From NCBI GenBank assembly GCA_014381825.1, contig JACNKX010000088.1, positions 184,445-248,444 of the forward strand: 64,000 bases of DNA. Direction: 5' to 3'. Each line of letters starts with the position of its first letter. The first letter of the stretch is position 1. Under the pieces are notes generated by a model, which made no database searches, was not told where the DNA came from, and saw only the letters and a program-made list of their open reading frames with translations. Source of the stretch: Planctomycetota bacterium. GTDB taxonomy: Bacteria; Planctomycetota; Planctomycetia; Pirellulales; Pirellulaceae. The translations under genes and the position numbers were made by a program. Below, one piece after another: positions 1-9,067 of the stretch.

Positions 1-2
1 GC

Positions 3-845
3 AACGTCACCGTCTTGGTCAGCATTGAAGGCAGCGAAGTCATCAGCGACGAACGACGCGGCAAGGCTGGCGTCTACAGCAAGTCAATGGAAGGCGTTCA
101 GAATTGCTTGAACAACAAGGTGATGACCGGCGTTTGTACAAGCTTGTGCCAATCGAACTACGAAGACTTGTTGCAAGAGGAATGGCTCGATCGCTTGATT
201 GAGATGGGCGTGCTATATACGTGGTTCCATATCTATCGCCCGGTCGGTCCAGATCCATCCGAGGCGTTAGCACTCAGTCAAGACCAACAAAAGGCGGCTC
301 GTCAATTCGTCGTCGACATGCGAGTCAAGAAGCCAATCATCTTTATCGACGCCTACTACGACGCGGATGGCGAAGCACTCTGTCCAATGGCAACGGGCTT
401 CACGCACCACATCAGCCCTTGGGGCGACATCGAACCGTGTCCGATCATTCAGTTTTCCAAAGACTCGATCCATGACGAACGACCATTACGAGAAGTCTTC
501 AACGACTCCGAGTTCCTTCGCGACTTCCGCACTGCCGCCGCGACGCACACTCGCGGTTGCATCGCGCTCGAACGTCCCGATGTCATGAAAGAACTGGTGG
601 AAAAACATTCGGCCAAGGATTCAACCGCTCGCGGCACGGCATTGCCCGAACTCGACGCGATGACGACTCGCCCCTCGCAATACAACCCTGGTAGCGAGAT
701 ACCAGAAAAGAGCTGGGCATATCGAATCGCCAAGAAGATCGCCTTCCACGAGTACGGCGTTTATACGAAGAACTTCGATGCCAACGAGTGGAAAGACACG
801 CGGACTTCTGCCAGTGAGTCGGAGTTGGTTCAGATCAAGTCGTAG
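3..845 (+). CDS. Radical SAM/SPASM-like protein, C-terminal part (5' end outside window)
   Basis: The reading frame is open from base 3, so the gene starts upstream of the window and about 280 residues are visible. The visible part has a cysteine-rich stretch (CTSLCQ) and then CPMATGFTHHISPWGDIEPC, a pattern typical of the auxiliary iron-sulfur (SPASM-like) segment of radical SAM enzymes; a further cysteine follows in TRGCIAL. The CxxxCxxC cluster that binds S-adenosylmethionine would lie in the missing N-terminal part, so the assignment rests on the C-terminal half only. The substrate cannot be named. The gene converges on the BlaR1-like gene, with a strong stem-loop between them. Confidence 0.6.
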   Translation, partial: NVTVLVSIEGSEVISDERRGKAGVYSKSMEGVQNCLNNKVMTGVCTSLCQSNYEDLLQEEWLDRLIEMGVLYTWFHIYRPVGPDPSEALALSQDQQKAARQFVVDMRVKKPIIFIDAYYDADGEALCPMATGFTHHISPWGDIEPCPIIQFSKDSIHDERPLREVFNDSEFLRDFRTAAATHTRGCIALERPDVMKELVEKHSAKDSTARGTALPELDAMTTRPSQYNPGSEIPEKSWAYRIAKKIAFHEYGVYTKNFDANEWKDTRTSASESELVQIKS

Positions 846-1184
846 TCGACCCATAATGTGTCGGCGTGCACCGTAACGCGAACGCCGCTCTCTGTTGCTT
901 CTGATGCGAGTGTTTACGCCCCAATCGTTTGATTTGCGCTGCGTGTCGCTCATTGTTCAGATGCACAGAACGAAGCCCGCAGCCGATTGGGGACGGCTGC
1001 GGGAGAATGGCTTCTGCGATCGCGGACAATTCGAGCTCGGGCTACGAGCCAAACTCCGCCGCGACGGTAGCCCCGCTAAGACCGAGGTTACTGCCGAATC
1101 TTCCATGCGCCGAACAGAAGCGACGATCGTGGCGCATAACGCCGGTGCGCCACGATCTATGGAGCTGATCGGGCTTTGGTCTCA
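846..1184. other. Intergenic region between convergent genes
   Basis: I see no credible gene in this stretch; the open frames on both strands lack family features. The only clear structure is the stem-loop at 1125-1157. Confidence 0.6.
1125..1157. terminator. Perfect 12-bp stem-loop between convergent genes
   Basis: GATCGTGGCGCA (1125-1136) and TGCGCCACGATC (1146-1157) are perfect reverse complements separated by a 9-base loop. The hairpin lies between the 3' ends of the radical SAM gene and the BlaR1-like gene. There is no clear T-run on either side, so it may be a bidirectional terminator or an mRNA 3'-end stabiliser rather than a classical intrinsic terminator. Confidence 0.5.
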
Positions 1185-3437
1185 TTACTCGTCCGTGGAG
1201 CCGGAATCGAGTTCATCAGCCGAGGCGGCCCAGAACAGTCGCACAACGTGCTCGAACGGAAGTTGTGTAGTAAGCACAACATCAGTGGTACCATCGTTGA
1301 GTTTATCTGTCGTAATGACCACCTTCTCCATTGCTAGTCCGTACATGTCGAGCCAATCACGATCGTTGTCCGAAAGGTCAGCCTCATCGTTTGGAGTTTC
1401 CTGGACGAGTTCAAAAAGTCCCGTGATCTCTTGAGCCGACTTCGTGGCGGGACCGCGCCCAGCGTGCGACAGCCGAAGGCGGACGCCAAGCGAGGAGCTG
1501 TCCGGTGTTACGTCGAAGCCGAATGCAAAATTGTGGCATCGTACTTGGAGATCCCTGGTAAGTTCTGCCGCTGCCTTTTCTAGCTCGCTGGCAGCTTCGG
1601 CAGGAGGAGGCGAGTCATAGAACTCGGCATTCGTACACAAGACACTAATTATTCCACCTTCGGTACGCTTCCACGTGTCCGACCACCGGGCTGTCATGGT
1701 GTTGCCATTTTCCGATGCCGCCGGAAATATGTCGGACAAGGTCGTTTCATCGGTGACGTCAACTTGCGCATGCGTAGCGAGAAGAGTTTTGCTGTCAGTC
1801 ATCGACAGCCACGTTGGGTAGGGGCCAAGGGTCGGAATCGTGATTGCAAATACATCTCGACCTTCAATGACGTGGTACGCCGCTTCAAGGTCGGTTCCAT
1901 TAATCCAGCTTGTTAGATCAAAGTCACGATTGAGCTTGATAATGAAACTTCTGCCGCCGAACATTACGGCCCCCTTTTGCTCTTCGTTAGGCCCGTCCTT
2001 CACGTTTCGCGTCGTCAACACGGCTTGCCCAGCAATCCACTCGATGGCTCCAAGGTCAATTGGCCCGACGTCCGTTCCAAGGACTGCAGACTCAATCAAC
2101 TGAGGCAACGATTCGTTTAAGAGTGCCACGTAAGGCTTTAGCTCCGGCAACTCCAAGAGTTCGCGGACACGGACGACGATCATGCCGGTGTTATTCGGTG
2201 CAATTGTGGTTGGCGAGAGCGGCTGGCGGAGGAACAGTTTTTCGATGGAGTCGCTCGCGGGCGGTGCCTTCTCGGCGGCGCGAGCGCGGGCAATTCGCAC
2301 AGTTGGCTTGTCGGATTCATTGTCCGAGTTAGTCGGTGGTTCTGCGAATCCTCGAACTGCGAGCGTTGCCACGCCGAGTGTGATGATCGCGGTCGATGCC
2401 ACCGCGGTCCAAAGAGTTCGTTGCTTCGAATCGGTCTTAAGCGAGCTTCCGTCCTTGGAACGCAACATCTTAATTCTCCTCATCAAGTGCCCTGAGAATA
2501 CTGGCAACAAATCAGGGCGTCCGTTGCACCTGATCTGTTCGTCTCGCCGGATTGCCAGTTTAGAAAGTGATCGTAAGTAGCAGCGCCGCCCGACGACGGT
2601 TACCGCCAGTTCATCCGCCGCAAGCTCCTGGTACAACATCACTCGACGGAGTAACCAGTGAACCAGCGGATTGTAAAAATGCATCGCCGACACACAGGCG
2701 GCGATCGCTCGCCACAGCGAGTCTCGTCGGACGATGTGAGCTACTTCGTGCGCGATTACTGCTCGCAACTCTTCATCGCTCCACAACTTCCAACCTTTCG
2801 GCAAGATGAGCGCCGGTCGAATCCAACCAGCGACAGCCGCGCTTGAGAGGTGTTCGCTGGCGCGTACAGCAGGAACAGCACGGCAACTGAATTGCGATGT
2901 GATCGCTTTAAGCAAGAGTTCCACACGTCGCTCGGTCACCGGTTCGCCCATGCGGCGTGTTCGCACGACGAATGCTATGCCATGCACGAGCCGCGCAAGT
3001 CCTAACACGATTATCGTCCCAAAGCACCACCCAAAGAGTCGCACTGTGGCACGGTCTCGTTGAGCGGAAAGATTCGTTTTCACCACAAACAATTGCAGCT
3101 TTGCAGCAAGCTGCGATAGGTCGAGCGTGACAGATTCAGAACGATCGTGTTGGCTTTGAGCATGTGTTCGTGTTGGAGTCGAGTTGCGCAAGGTAACTTC
3201 GCTCACGCTACCGAAAGGTAAAGTCGTAATCGCGGACTTCACTGAAAGCATGCGATGAGCGGGCACCGGAGCCAATGACGTGAGCATTGCTGCTGCTGCC
3301 ACCGTGACACAAGTAATCGAACAGGCAGCAGTTGGATTATGTCGAGCGATCACGATTGACGCAGCAATCCCCGCCAGCGCAATCACGCTGACTTGCAGCA
3401 CGCACCAGAACATCGAGCTTTGGAGGTAATCGATCAT
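1185..3437 (-). CDS. BlaR1-type M56 membrane metallopeptidase with an unusual C-terminal domain
   Basis: This 750-residue protein has the BlaR1/MecR1 M56 layout: hydrophobic helices near residues 10-30, 43-58 and 134-156, a zinc-protease motif HEVAH at 230-234 with the downstream acidic ligand region (ELAADE, about 271-276), and a final membrane helix around 342-362. In BlaR1 such a protease is activated by an outer sensor domain and leads to cleavage of the partner repressor BlaI. The roughly 385 residues after the last helix show no SxxK penicillin-binding motif, so the sensed signal is probably not a beta-lactam. The start codon overlaps the stop of the BlaI-type gene by 4 bases, which indicates translational coupling. 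Confidence 0.85.
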   Translation of the reverse strand: MIDYLQSSMFWCVLQVSVIALAGIAASIVIARHNPTAACSITCVTVAAAAMLTSLAPVPAHRMLSVKSAITTLPFGSVSEVTLRNSTPTRTHAQSQHDRSESVTLDLSQLAAKLQLFVVKTNLSAQRDRATVRLFGWCFGTIIVLGLARLVHGIAFVVRTRRMGEPVTERRVELLLKAITSQFSCRAVPAVRASEHLSSAAVAGWIRPALILPKGWKLWSDEELRAVIAHEVAHIVRRDSLWRAIAACVSAMHFYNPLVHWLLRRVMLYQELAADELAVTVVGRRCYLRSLSKLAIRRDEQIRCNGRPDLLPVFSGHLMRRIKMLRSKDGSSLKTDSKQRTLWTAVASTAIITLGVATLAVRGFAEPPTNSDNESDKPTVRIARARAAEKAPPASDSIEKLFLRQPLSPTTIAPNNTGMIVVRVRELLELPELKPYVALLNESLPQLIESAVLGTDVGPIDLGAIEWIAGQAVLTTRNVKDGPNEEQKGAVMFGGRSFIIKLNRDFDLTSWINGTDLEAAYHVIEGRDVFAITIPTLGPYPTWLSMTDSKTLLATHAQVDVTDETTLSDIFPAASENGNTMTARWSDTWKRTEGGIISVLCTNAEFYDSPPPAEAASELEKAAAELTRDLQVRCHNFAFGFDVTPDSSSLGVRLRLSHAGRGPATKSAQEITGLFELVQETPNDEADLSDNDRDWLDMYGLAMEKVVITTDKLNDGTTDVVLTTQLPFEHVVRLFWAASADELDSGSTDE

Positions 3438-3817
3438 TCTTGCTCCTCCAAGACTTGCTCCAAGAGCTGTCGCTCGGCATCCGTCAGGGGCCGTTCGCTA
3501 CCTAGCAGGTGGACTAACATCTTTTCGCGCGATCCGCCGAAAACGCGATCGATCAGGTCGCCAACAAAGGTACCGGAAACGTCTTCAAACGATCGAATCG
3601 GCTTATAGCTGAAGGGTCGCTCTTTGTTGGTTGCCTTGAGAAAGCCTTTCTCGACCAAAATGCGAACGAGATTTGCCACGGTGACATAGGCGCGATCGAC
3701 TCCTGTCGCTGCTAGCTGATCCCGGGCAACGACAGCGGTCATTTCACCCCGCTCCCAGAACACATGCATGACCTCAAGTTCCCGTTCCGTGAGTTCTTTC
3801 GTCGCCGGTCGACTCAT
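3434..3817 (-). CDS. BlaI/MecI/CopY-family transcriptional repressor
   Basis: A 127-residue winged-helix regulator. ELTERELEVMHVFWERGEMT is the typical start of the BlaI DNA-binding domain, followed by VANLVRILVEKGFL (recognition and wing region) and a short C-terminal dimerisation part. The ATG at 3817 was chosen because GGAGG lies just upstream and family similarity begins there; a longer frame reaches 3862 but runs through the palindromic operator candidate. In this family the partner M56 protease causes removal of the repressor, and here the protease gene overlaps it by 4 bases. Autoregulation through the palindrome at 3839-3852 is inferred. Confidence 0.88.
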   Translation of the reverse strand: MSRPATKELTERELEVMHVFWERGEMTAVVARDQLAATGVDRAYVTVANLVRILVEKGFLKATNKERPFSYKPIRSFEDVSGTFVGDLIDRVFGGSREKMLVHLLGSERPLTDAERQLLEQVLEEQE

Positions 3818-3838
3818 GACAGCCTCCGTTGTTTGTAT

Positions 3839-3852
3839 AACCAAATTTGGTT
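3839..3852. promoter_or_regulatory. Palindromic operator candidate upstream of the BlaI-type gene
   Basis: AACCAAATTTGGTT is a perfect 14-bp palindrome, flanked by TGTAT on the left and TCACA on the right, which adds a partial outer dyad. It lies about 22 bases upstream of the chosen start of the repressor gene and also in the gap before the divergent sulfatase. BlaI-type repressors bind dyads in their own promoters, so this is the natural operator candidate. Its sequence is not the classical staphylococcal bla operator. Confidence 0.5.
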
Positions 3853-4094
3853 TCACAAACATTATCGGTAGTCATGCCGAACGGCAAGAGCAATTCTCTG
3901 ACAAGATTTCTTCGGGCGGCGAAAAGAGTTGCACCTTGCTGCAAGAGATGGGTAACACTCAAGTCGTACGAGACGGCTGCTCCTGGCCGCTGGACTTGCA
4001 CCCGCGGACAGATCAGAATCCCAGTCAGTCGACCGAGAACCAATTCCTACCCCGTCATGGTGCGCATCAAAGCTATTAGACATTGGGAGTGAGC

Positions 4095-5570
4095 ATGCCA
4101 ACGATAACGCGAGCAGTAACCGCAATGTTGTGTCTATACGTCTGCCTACCATTGCTCGTTGCGAATGCCCAAGGCGACCAGCAGAGTGCCAAGTTCAATG
4201 ATTCCAAACGTCTGCCAAACTTCGTCATCATCTTTTGTGACGACATGGGCTATGCGGATATCGGGCCGTTTGGTGCCGAGGGCTACGAGACGCCGCATCT
4301 CGATCGTATGGCGAGCGAAGGGATCAAGTTCACGGATTTCTACGTCGGCCGATCTTTTTGTTCACCCTCACGGGCGGCGCTCATGACCGGATGTATTCCC
4401 ACGCGCGTCGGCGTTGGCGGTAACTTCGGTCCGAAGTCGACGACTGGATTGAATCCGGAAGAGATGACCATCGCGGAAGTTTTGAAACAAAAGGACTATG
4501 CGACCGCTTGCTTTGGCAAGTGGCACCTTGGACACCAACCGAAGTTTTTACCGCCGAATCAAGGCTTCGATGAGTACTTTGGAATCCCTTATTCGAATGA
4601 CATGTGGCCCTATCATCCGGGTGTAAGGCACTTGCCGATGGAGCAGCGGATTAAGCGATGGCCGCACCTGCCGCTGTACGAAGGCCTGAAAGTCATCAAC
4701 CCACAAGTGATGCCCGAAGATCAAGTTCACCTCACGACGAGGCTGTTCGAACGCGCCGTAAAATTCATTGATGAACATAGCGAAGAACCTTTCTTTGTTT
4801 ATCTACCCAGTCCTCAGCCGCACGTGCCGTTGTTTGTTTCGGACAAGTACAAAGACAAGACCGAACGAGGGCTGTTTGGTGACGTGATCAGCGAGATCGA
4901 TTGGGGTGTTGGTCAGATTGTCGGCGCGTTGAAGAAGAACGGAATCGATGAAAACACCTGCGTTGTGTTCACCTCCGATAACGGTCCGTGGCTGTCCTAC
5001 GGCGACCACGCTGGCTCCGCCAAGCCGTTGCGCGAAGGCAAGGGGACCAATTTTGAAGGCGGCTTTCGCGTTCCCTGCGTGATGCGTTGGCCCGGCAGAA
5101 TCTCAGCGGGAAAGACCAGCGGCGAGATCGCCGGGACGATCGACCTGCTACCGACCTTCGCTCGGCTTGCCGATGCACCACTGCCGAGCAAGACGATTGA
5201 CGGGAAGGATATCGCCGATCTTATGTTCGACAAGGTCGGTGCCAAGACGCCGCATGACGTGTTCTACCACTACGATGGCGGCAATCGGCTGATGGCACTG
5301 CGCAGCGGTAAATGGAAACTGATGTTTGCCCATTCGTATAACTCGCCGCTGCCCGGCGAGGGTGGAATCCCCGGTAAAGGCCAACGGAAAAATCTCGAGC
5401 TGTCATTGTTCGACCTTGAAAGCGACATCGGTGAAACAACGAATGTCGCGGACCAACATCCCGAAGTCGCTGAGCGGCTACAGCGATATGCCGAGCAGAT
5501 GCGAGGCGACCTTGGTCAAGGCCAAGAAGTTGGTCCGGGGCGTAGACCGATCGGGCGTTCGGAGCAGTGA
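4095..5570 (+). CDS. Secreted sulfatase (arylsulfatase family, formylglycine type)
   Basis: A 491-residue protein with an N-terminal hydrophobic signal peptide (about residues 8-27, ending near ANAQG). It carries the sulfatase metal motif NFVIIFCDDMGYADIG (Asp49 and Asp50) and the maturation motif CSPSRAALMTG, whose Cys89 is converted to formylglycine in active enzymes. Later DNGPW and GKW motifs also fit the family. The likely role is removal of sulfate from polysaccharides or other sulfate esters outside the cytoplasm; the substrate cannot be read from the sequence. The ATG at 4095 was chosen because GGGAG lies 5 bases upstream and the signal peptide begins there; a TTG at 4083 is possible. 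Confidence 0.9.
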   Translation: MPTITRAVTAMLCLYVCLPLLVANAQGDQQSAKFNDSKRLPNFVIIFCDDMGYADIGPFGAEGYETPHLDRMASEGIKFTDFYVGRSFCSPSRAALMTGCIPTRVGVGGNFGPKSTTGLNPEEMTIAEVLKQKDYATACFGKWHLGHQPKFLPPNQGFDEYFGIPYSNDMWPYHPGVRHLPMEQRIKRWPHLPLYEGLKVINPQVMPEDQVHLTTRLFERAVKFIDEHSEEPFFVYLPSPQPHVPLFVSDKYKDKTERGLFGDVISEIDWGVGQIVGALKKNGIDENTCVVFTSDNGPWLSYGDHAGSAKPLREGKGTNFEGGFRVPCVMRWPGRISAGKTSGEIAGTIDLLPTFARLADAPLPSKTIDGKDIADLMFDKVGAKTPHDVFYHYDGGNRLMALRSGKWKLMFAHSYNSPLPGEGGIPGKGQRKNLELSLFDLESDIGETTNVADQHPEVAERLQRYAEQMRGDLGQGQEVGPGRRPIGRSEQ

Positions 5571-5623
5571 ACGGAACTCAATTAATCTCGCCGCTTGGTG
5601 CATTGCCACCGCTTAGTTCTAGG

Positions 5624-5648
5624 GTAGCAGAAGTCGTGAGACTTCAGA
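5624..5648. repeat. Half copy of a palindromic intergenic element
   Basis: The stretch contains GAAGTC-GTGA-GACTTC and matches one arm of the full palindrome at 33448-33500, which begins GTAGCTGAAGTCGTGAG. The second arm is not seen here. It lies in the gap after the sulfatase. Confidence 0.5.
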
Positions 5649-5728
5649 TGGAGCGAGGAAAACCCCAGCTCTTAGCACTTCCGACAAATACAACAGGAGA
5701 ACGAAAACACCAATCGCCAGTCGCCTCC

Positions 5729-6217
5729 TCACTTCACTTCACTCATTGGTGTTTCGGCCGAGTCGGCCAACGTCGAAATGTTCTGCTGCAAGACATCCAA
5801 CGCACGGCGGGATCGTGCGTTGAAGACGAAGTAAAAGACTGGCAACAGAACGATCCAGGGTGCAAGGGCAGCCAGCGGCGTCGCGACGCTGAAGTGGACC
5901 CCGAACATCGCTAAGAAAACTAGGCTCAGGCCGACGCCGAGGCCGACGATGAGTAGCGTGATCATCTTGACGAGCCGCTTCACCGCACCCACGTCGGCTT
6001 CTATGCCGAGCGAATCGCATTCGACGAAGACACGGATTCGTGATGCCCCAAGCAGCGGGTGTTGCTTCGAGTTGTTCATGCCGGGGCCTTGCACTTCCAA
6101 CGACGACGAGTCCTTGGCCACGATGAGGAATCCGTGGTTGATGAATACCGACTGTGCGGTGTCGAACGCCTTGGCTGCATCACCAGAAAACGCAACTCGT
6201 CGATCGTAGTCTGTCAT
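5729..6217 (-). CDS. Hypothetical protein with two membrane segments
   Basis: I do not recognise this 162-residue protein. The first 85 residues are soluble in character and look like a small alpha/beta domain; two hydrophobic segments follow at about 86-107 and 113-132, then a charged tail with SRRALDVLQQ. The layout suggests an inner-membrane protein with a cytoplasmic or periplasmic N-terminal domain. It stands alone on the minus strand between the convergent sulfatase gene and a second membrane protein gene. A GGGA-type ribosome binding site precedes the ATG. Confidence 0.6.
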   Translation of the reverse strand: MTDYDRRVAFSGDAAKAFDTAQSVFINHGFLIVAKDSSSLEVQGPGMNNSKQHPLLGASRIRVFVECDSLGIEADVGAVKRLVKMITLLIVGLGVGLSLVFLAMFGVHFSVATPLAALAPWIVLLPVFYFVFNARSRRALDVLQQNISTLADSAETPMSEVK

Positions 6218-6385
6218 CGTTTCATCCCAGAATCACCGCATCACTCCGGACCACGGCTGCGCATGTTTCTGTAAAGCTGTCTTGATCCAATCCTCGAGTA
6301 CTCGCCCTCTCTAGTCCAGATTTTGTTGCACGCGATCCTAGATCACCGCTTCACGATCGGCGCTCATCTCGGAAGAGCTTCCAGT

Positions 6386-7651
6386 TTAAACGCGTTCACG
6401 TAAATCGCCGGGAGTGTAGTTAAACCAAGGTAACTGAACTAGCGGTTGATTTAACCAGCCACCCAAGAAGTGACATTGTATGCGATCGACCGGATGGTAG
6501 CTAAGGAATTCCGACACGAAGATCTGCGACACAAATGCGAACCAAACGACAGCGGTCGCGAGTCCAACCGTCGTCCCTTTAACGAAACGTCCGCCACCAG
6601 TCACGGTGCGAATGATCAAGTGGCGTTGCGGTCTCTCTTGTAAACGCAAGAGGCCCAATTCGCCGAGTGCAGTTCGCTCGGCGAGATGCAATTCTTCCGG
6701 TTCGACACGTCTTGTTGTTACGGTGTAAAGCAGCGCTGCGGCATACGTTCGAGCGGCGGATAACTTGAGCAAAACAAAACTAGCGAACACGAACGCTGCG
6801 GATGCTAAATAGTACCAGTTCAAAATTCGTAGGATCTCAGCATCGGTTACATCTTCGAGTGCCGAGTTGATTTGTGGAAAGAACGCGGGTGCGGTTTTCA
6901 ACATAATCACCGGTAACGACAACAGCGAATAAAGGACGGCTAGTTTCAGGCAGCCCAGCCAGCGGTTCTTCACCAAACGCCAGACGAACCGAAATTCATA
7001 GAAGGCAAGGAAGGAACCCGTTGCTGCCTGCCGGGCTTGCGCCATCGGCACGTAGAACATCGCCGCGATGAACAGTACGGCTCCGAGCCCGCCCGTGAGC
7101 GGCCCGACGGTCGCTTGTTCGTAACCTTTATTAAACGAATTGTTCCACCCCGCGAACCAGGCAAACAGCCATAATACACAAGCTGGCATGGTTAGCACCC
7201 AAGTGTTGAAAATCGCCTGAATTCCGACTTTTCCATTTAACCAAAGCGAACCACACAACACCGCGCCCCATCTCGGTTTTGACTGCGGACCAGTGGCAGA
7301 ATGCTGTCCGAGAATCCAGTTGGGCCAATGGCAAAGGTGCCCGAACGATTGACTGTCGGCCACGAACTCCCCGAAGGTGACGCCATCACTTCTGAGCTGA
7401 CTTTTCTTCCACCACTTCTTTAACGCCGTTCGTTGCATCAGGCGGTAGGTCCAACCAACGACCAGGATGCTGCCCAGGAACACTTGGCAAAGCGCCACCG
7501 CGACGAGGTACTTCCAAAAGAAAATGGCGATCTTCCAAATCGCGGTAAGCGACGTACTGCTGGTTCGCCGCGTCTGATTTTCGCGGGTCCGGGGGCGCGG
7601 TCCTGAAGACTCGCCTGCGACTTGCTCGCCCTCGGCAAGAGTGACGCTCAT
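6386..7651 (-). CDS. Polytopic membrane protein of unknown function
   Basis: This 421-residue protein has a charged Arg/Ser/Thr-rich N-terminus (about residues 15-38), then several long hydrophobic stretches (for example near 42-70, 150-172, 187-207, 235-255, 290-310 and 365-385), so probably six or more membrane spans. No family motif was recognised. Its start codon overlaps the stop of the upstream alkaline-phosphatase-like gene (bases 7648-7651), so the two are likely made together and may work together at the membrane. Confidence 0.6.
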   Translation of the reverse strand: MSVTLAEGEQVAGESSGPRPRTRENQTRRTSSTSLTAIWKIAIFFWKYLVAVALCQVFLGSILVVGWTYRLMQRTALKKWWKKSQLRSDGVTFGEFVADSQSFGHLCHWPNWILGQHSATGPQSKPRWGAVLCGSLWLNGKVGIQAIFNTWVLTMPACVLWLFAWFAGWNNSFNKGYEQATVGPLTGGLGAVLFIAAMFYVPMAQARQAATGSFLAFYEFRFVWRLVKNRWLGCLKLAVLYSLLSLPVIMLKTAPAFFPQINSALEDVTDAEILRILNWYYLASAAFVFASFVLLKLSAARTYAAALLYTVTTRRVEPEELHLAERTALGELGLLRLQERPQRHLIIRTVTGGGRFVKGTTVGLATAVVWFAFVSQIFVSEFLSYHPVDRIQCHFLGGWLNQPLVQLPWFNYTPGDLRERV

Positions 7652-8847
7652 GCGATGGCCTCCTCCAGCACCTCGCCCTCGGCAAACTCTGATCCCGTAC
7701 CCATCAAATGTGCAACGGTTGGTGCCACGCCTATCTGCTCAATGCGGCGGTCGACGACTTGGCCCTCCGCGATACCTGGTCCTACAAACAATCCGAAGAT
7801 CTCGCGCGACGAGCGGCTGTTGAAGTGATGCTGACACGGTATCGAGGCGAATCGGTTGTTATCACGGCCACAGTCCGGGACGACGATGAAGATCGTGTTG
7901 TCGCGATACTCGGCGCGGGCCGTCACGGCGCTCACAATCTCCTTGAGCCCCATGTCCATAATCGAAACGGCGCGCGTGTAATGATTGATGTTGCCCCAAT
8001 GCACATAGTCGCAATCGTTATAGTTCACCATGATTAGTTTCGGTCGCAACTGGTCGAGGGCGCGCGTGGTCAGCTCTGTTAATAACCGATCGCCGCGTGG
8101 ATTGACGAACCCGGACTGGCCGTAATACCGTTGCCATCGCCGCCAAAATTCTTCGAGTTCAGGTGCGAGCGTTTCTTTCTTAGCTCGGTAGTCGAATTTC
8201 TCGAACTCGGCGAGTTGGTTTTTCTTTTCCCGCAACTCTTGCTCAGACATCTTCCCGTTCGCGATCTGTTGGCGCAGGAGAAAGGTCTTGAATCGGTAGA
8301 GACTCAACACGTTGGACCGATACGGATAGCCAAATTTACGATGGTTACTAAAGGTATAGAACTCTTCATCCTTGCGATCTTCGCCGTTAACCATCAAGGC
8401 CTGATGTTCGGGAACGTCGAACGCTTTGCGCAGGTATTCGAATAAAGTTGGAGCTGCGGTCTCGAAGCGTTCTGCCATAAACTCGTTTTTAACGTCTTTG
8501 TACTTGTCATATTTTCCGGTGAGTATGTTCAGCGTGCCTTGACCGTGGCCCGTCTCGACGCCATCTTCCTCGGCGATTTCCATGAGCGGAAACAGTGTGC
8601 CGCGTTTGGAAAACTCGTGGCACAAGAATGGACTGAAAGTGTGATCCGGATCAATCGTTTCCCGTCTTCGCGCACCGCCTCCAAACCGAATAATGACGAT
8701 GTTGGGGCCGTCGTAGGGTTGCCGCGCCGGTGTGGTACTGGCAAGTTCACGTTCGTCTGACCAACTACGACCCGCAATCGTAGTCGTCGCACCGACGCAG
8801 ATACCGGCTTTGAGAATCTCGCGGCGATTCGGGTTGGATTTAGTCAT
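7648..8847 (-). CDS. Exported alkaline-phosphatase-superfamily protein with degenerate active site
   Basis: A 399-residue protein with a Tat-like signal (NRREILKAG) followed by NIVIIRFGGGARR, which aligns with the sulfatase/phosphatase metal strand (normally NIVLI-DD) but lacks its two aspartates. The nucleophile region reads GHGQGTLNILTGKYD, where the usual Cys/Ser and Arg are absent. The C-terminal part keeps a metal-site-like Asp and His in VPDCGRDNN and QHHFNSRSSREIFGLFVGPG. The fold assignment is fairly sure; activity is doubtful. It is translationally coupled to the downstream membrane protein. Confidence 0.65.
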   Translation of the reverse strand: MTKSNPNRREILKAGICVGATTTIAGRSWSDERELASTTPARQPYDGPNIVIIRFGGGARRRETIDPDHTFSPFLCHEFSKRGTLFPLMEIAEEDGVETGHGQGTLNILTGKYDKYKDVKNEFMAERFETAAPTLFEYLRKAFDVPEHQALMVNGEDRKDEEFYTFSNHRKFGYPYRSNVLSLYRFKTFLLRQQIANGKMSEQELREKKNQLAEFEKFDYRAKKETLAPELEEFWRRWQRYYGQSGFVNPRGDRLLTELTTRALDQLRPKLIMVNYNDCDYVHWGNINHYTRAVSIMDMGLKEIVSAVTARAEYRDNTIFIVVPDCGRDNNRFASIPCQHHFNSRSSREIFGLFVGPGIAEGQVVDRRIEQIGVAPTVAHLMGTGSEFAEGEVLEEAIA

Positions 8848-9067
8848 GTTAGCCAGCGCCCTTCATACTTGTTCCGGGTTTTCCGATCGACTTAACTATA
8901 ACATCAGCAATGTACCCGTTCTAAACGAGCGGTGTTTCGGGAAAGACGCGTAAATCTGCCAGAGTACGCCGATCGATTCACGCGTTGCGGTCCGAAATCG
9001 TAGTGCTGAATCGCCAGCCCCCTGCGATTCGCCGCTACTCAGAGGATGGATTGGAACCTTGCTCGAA

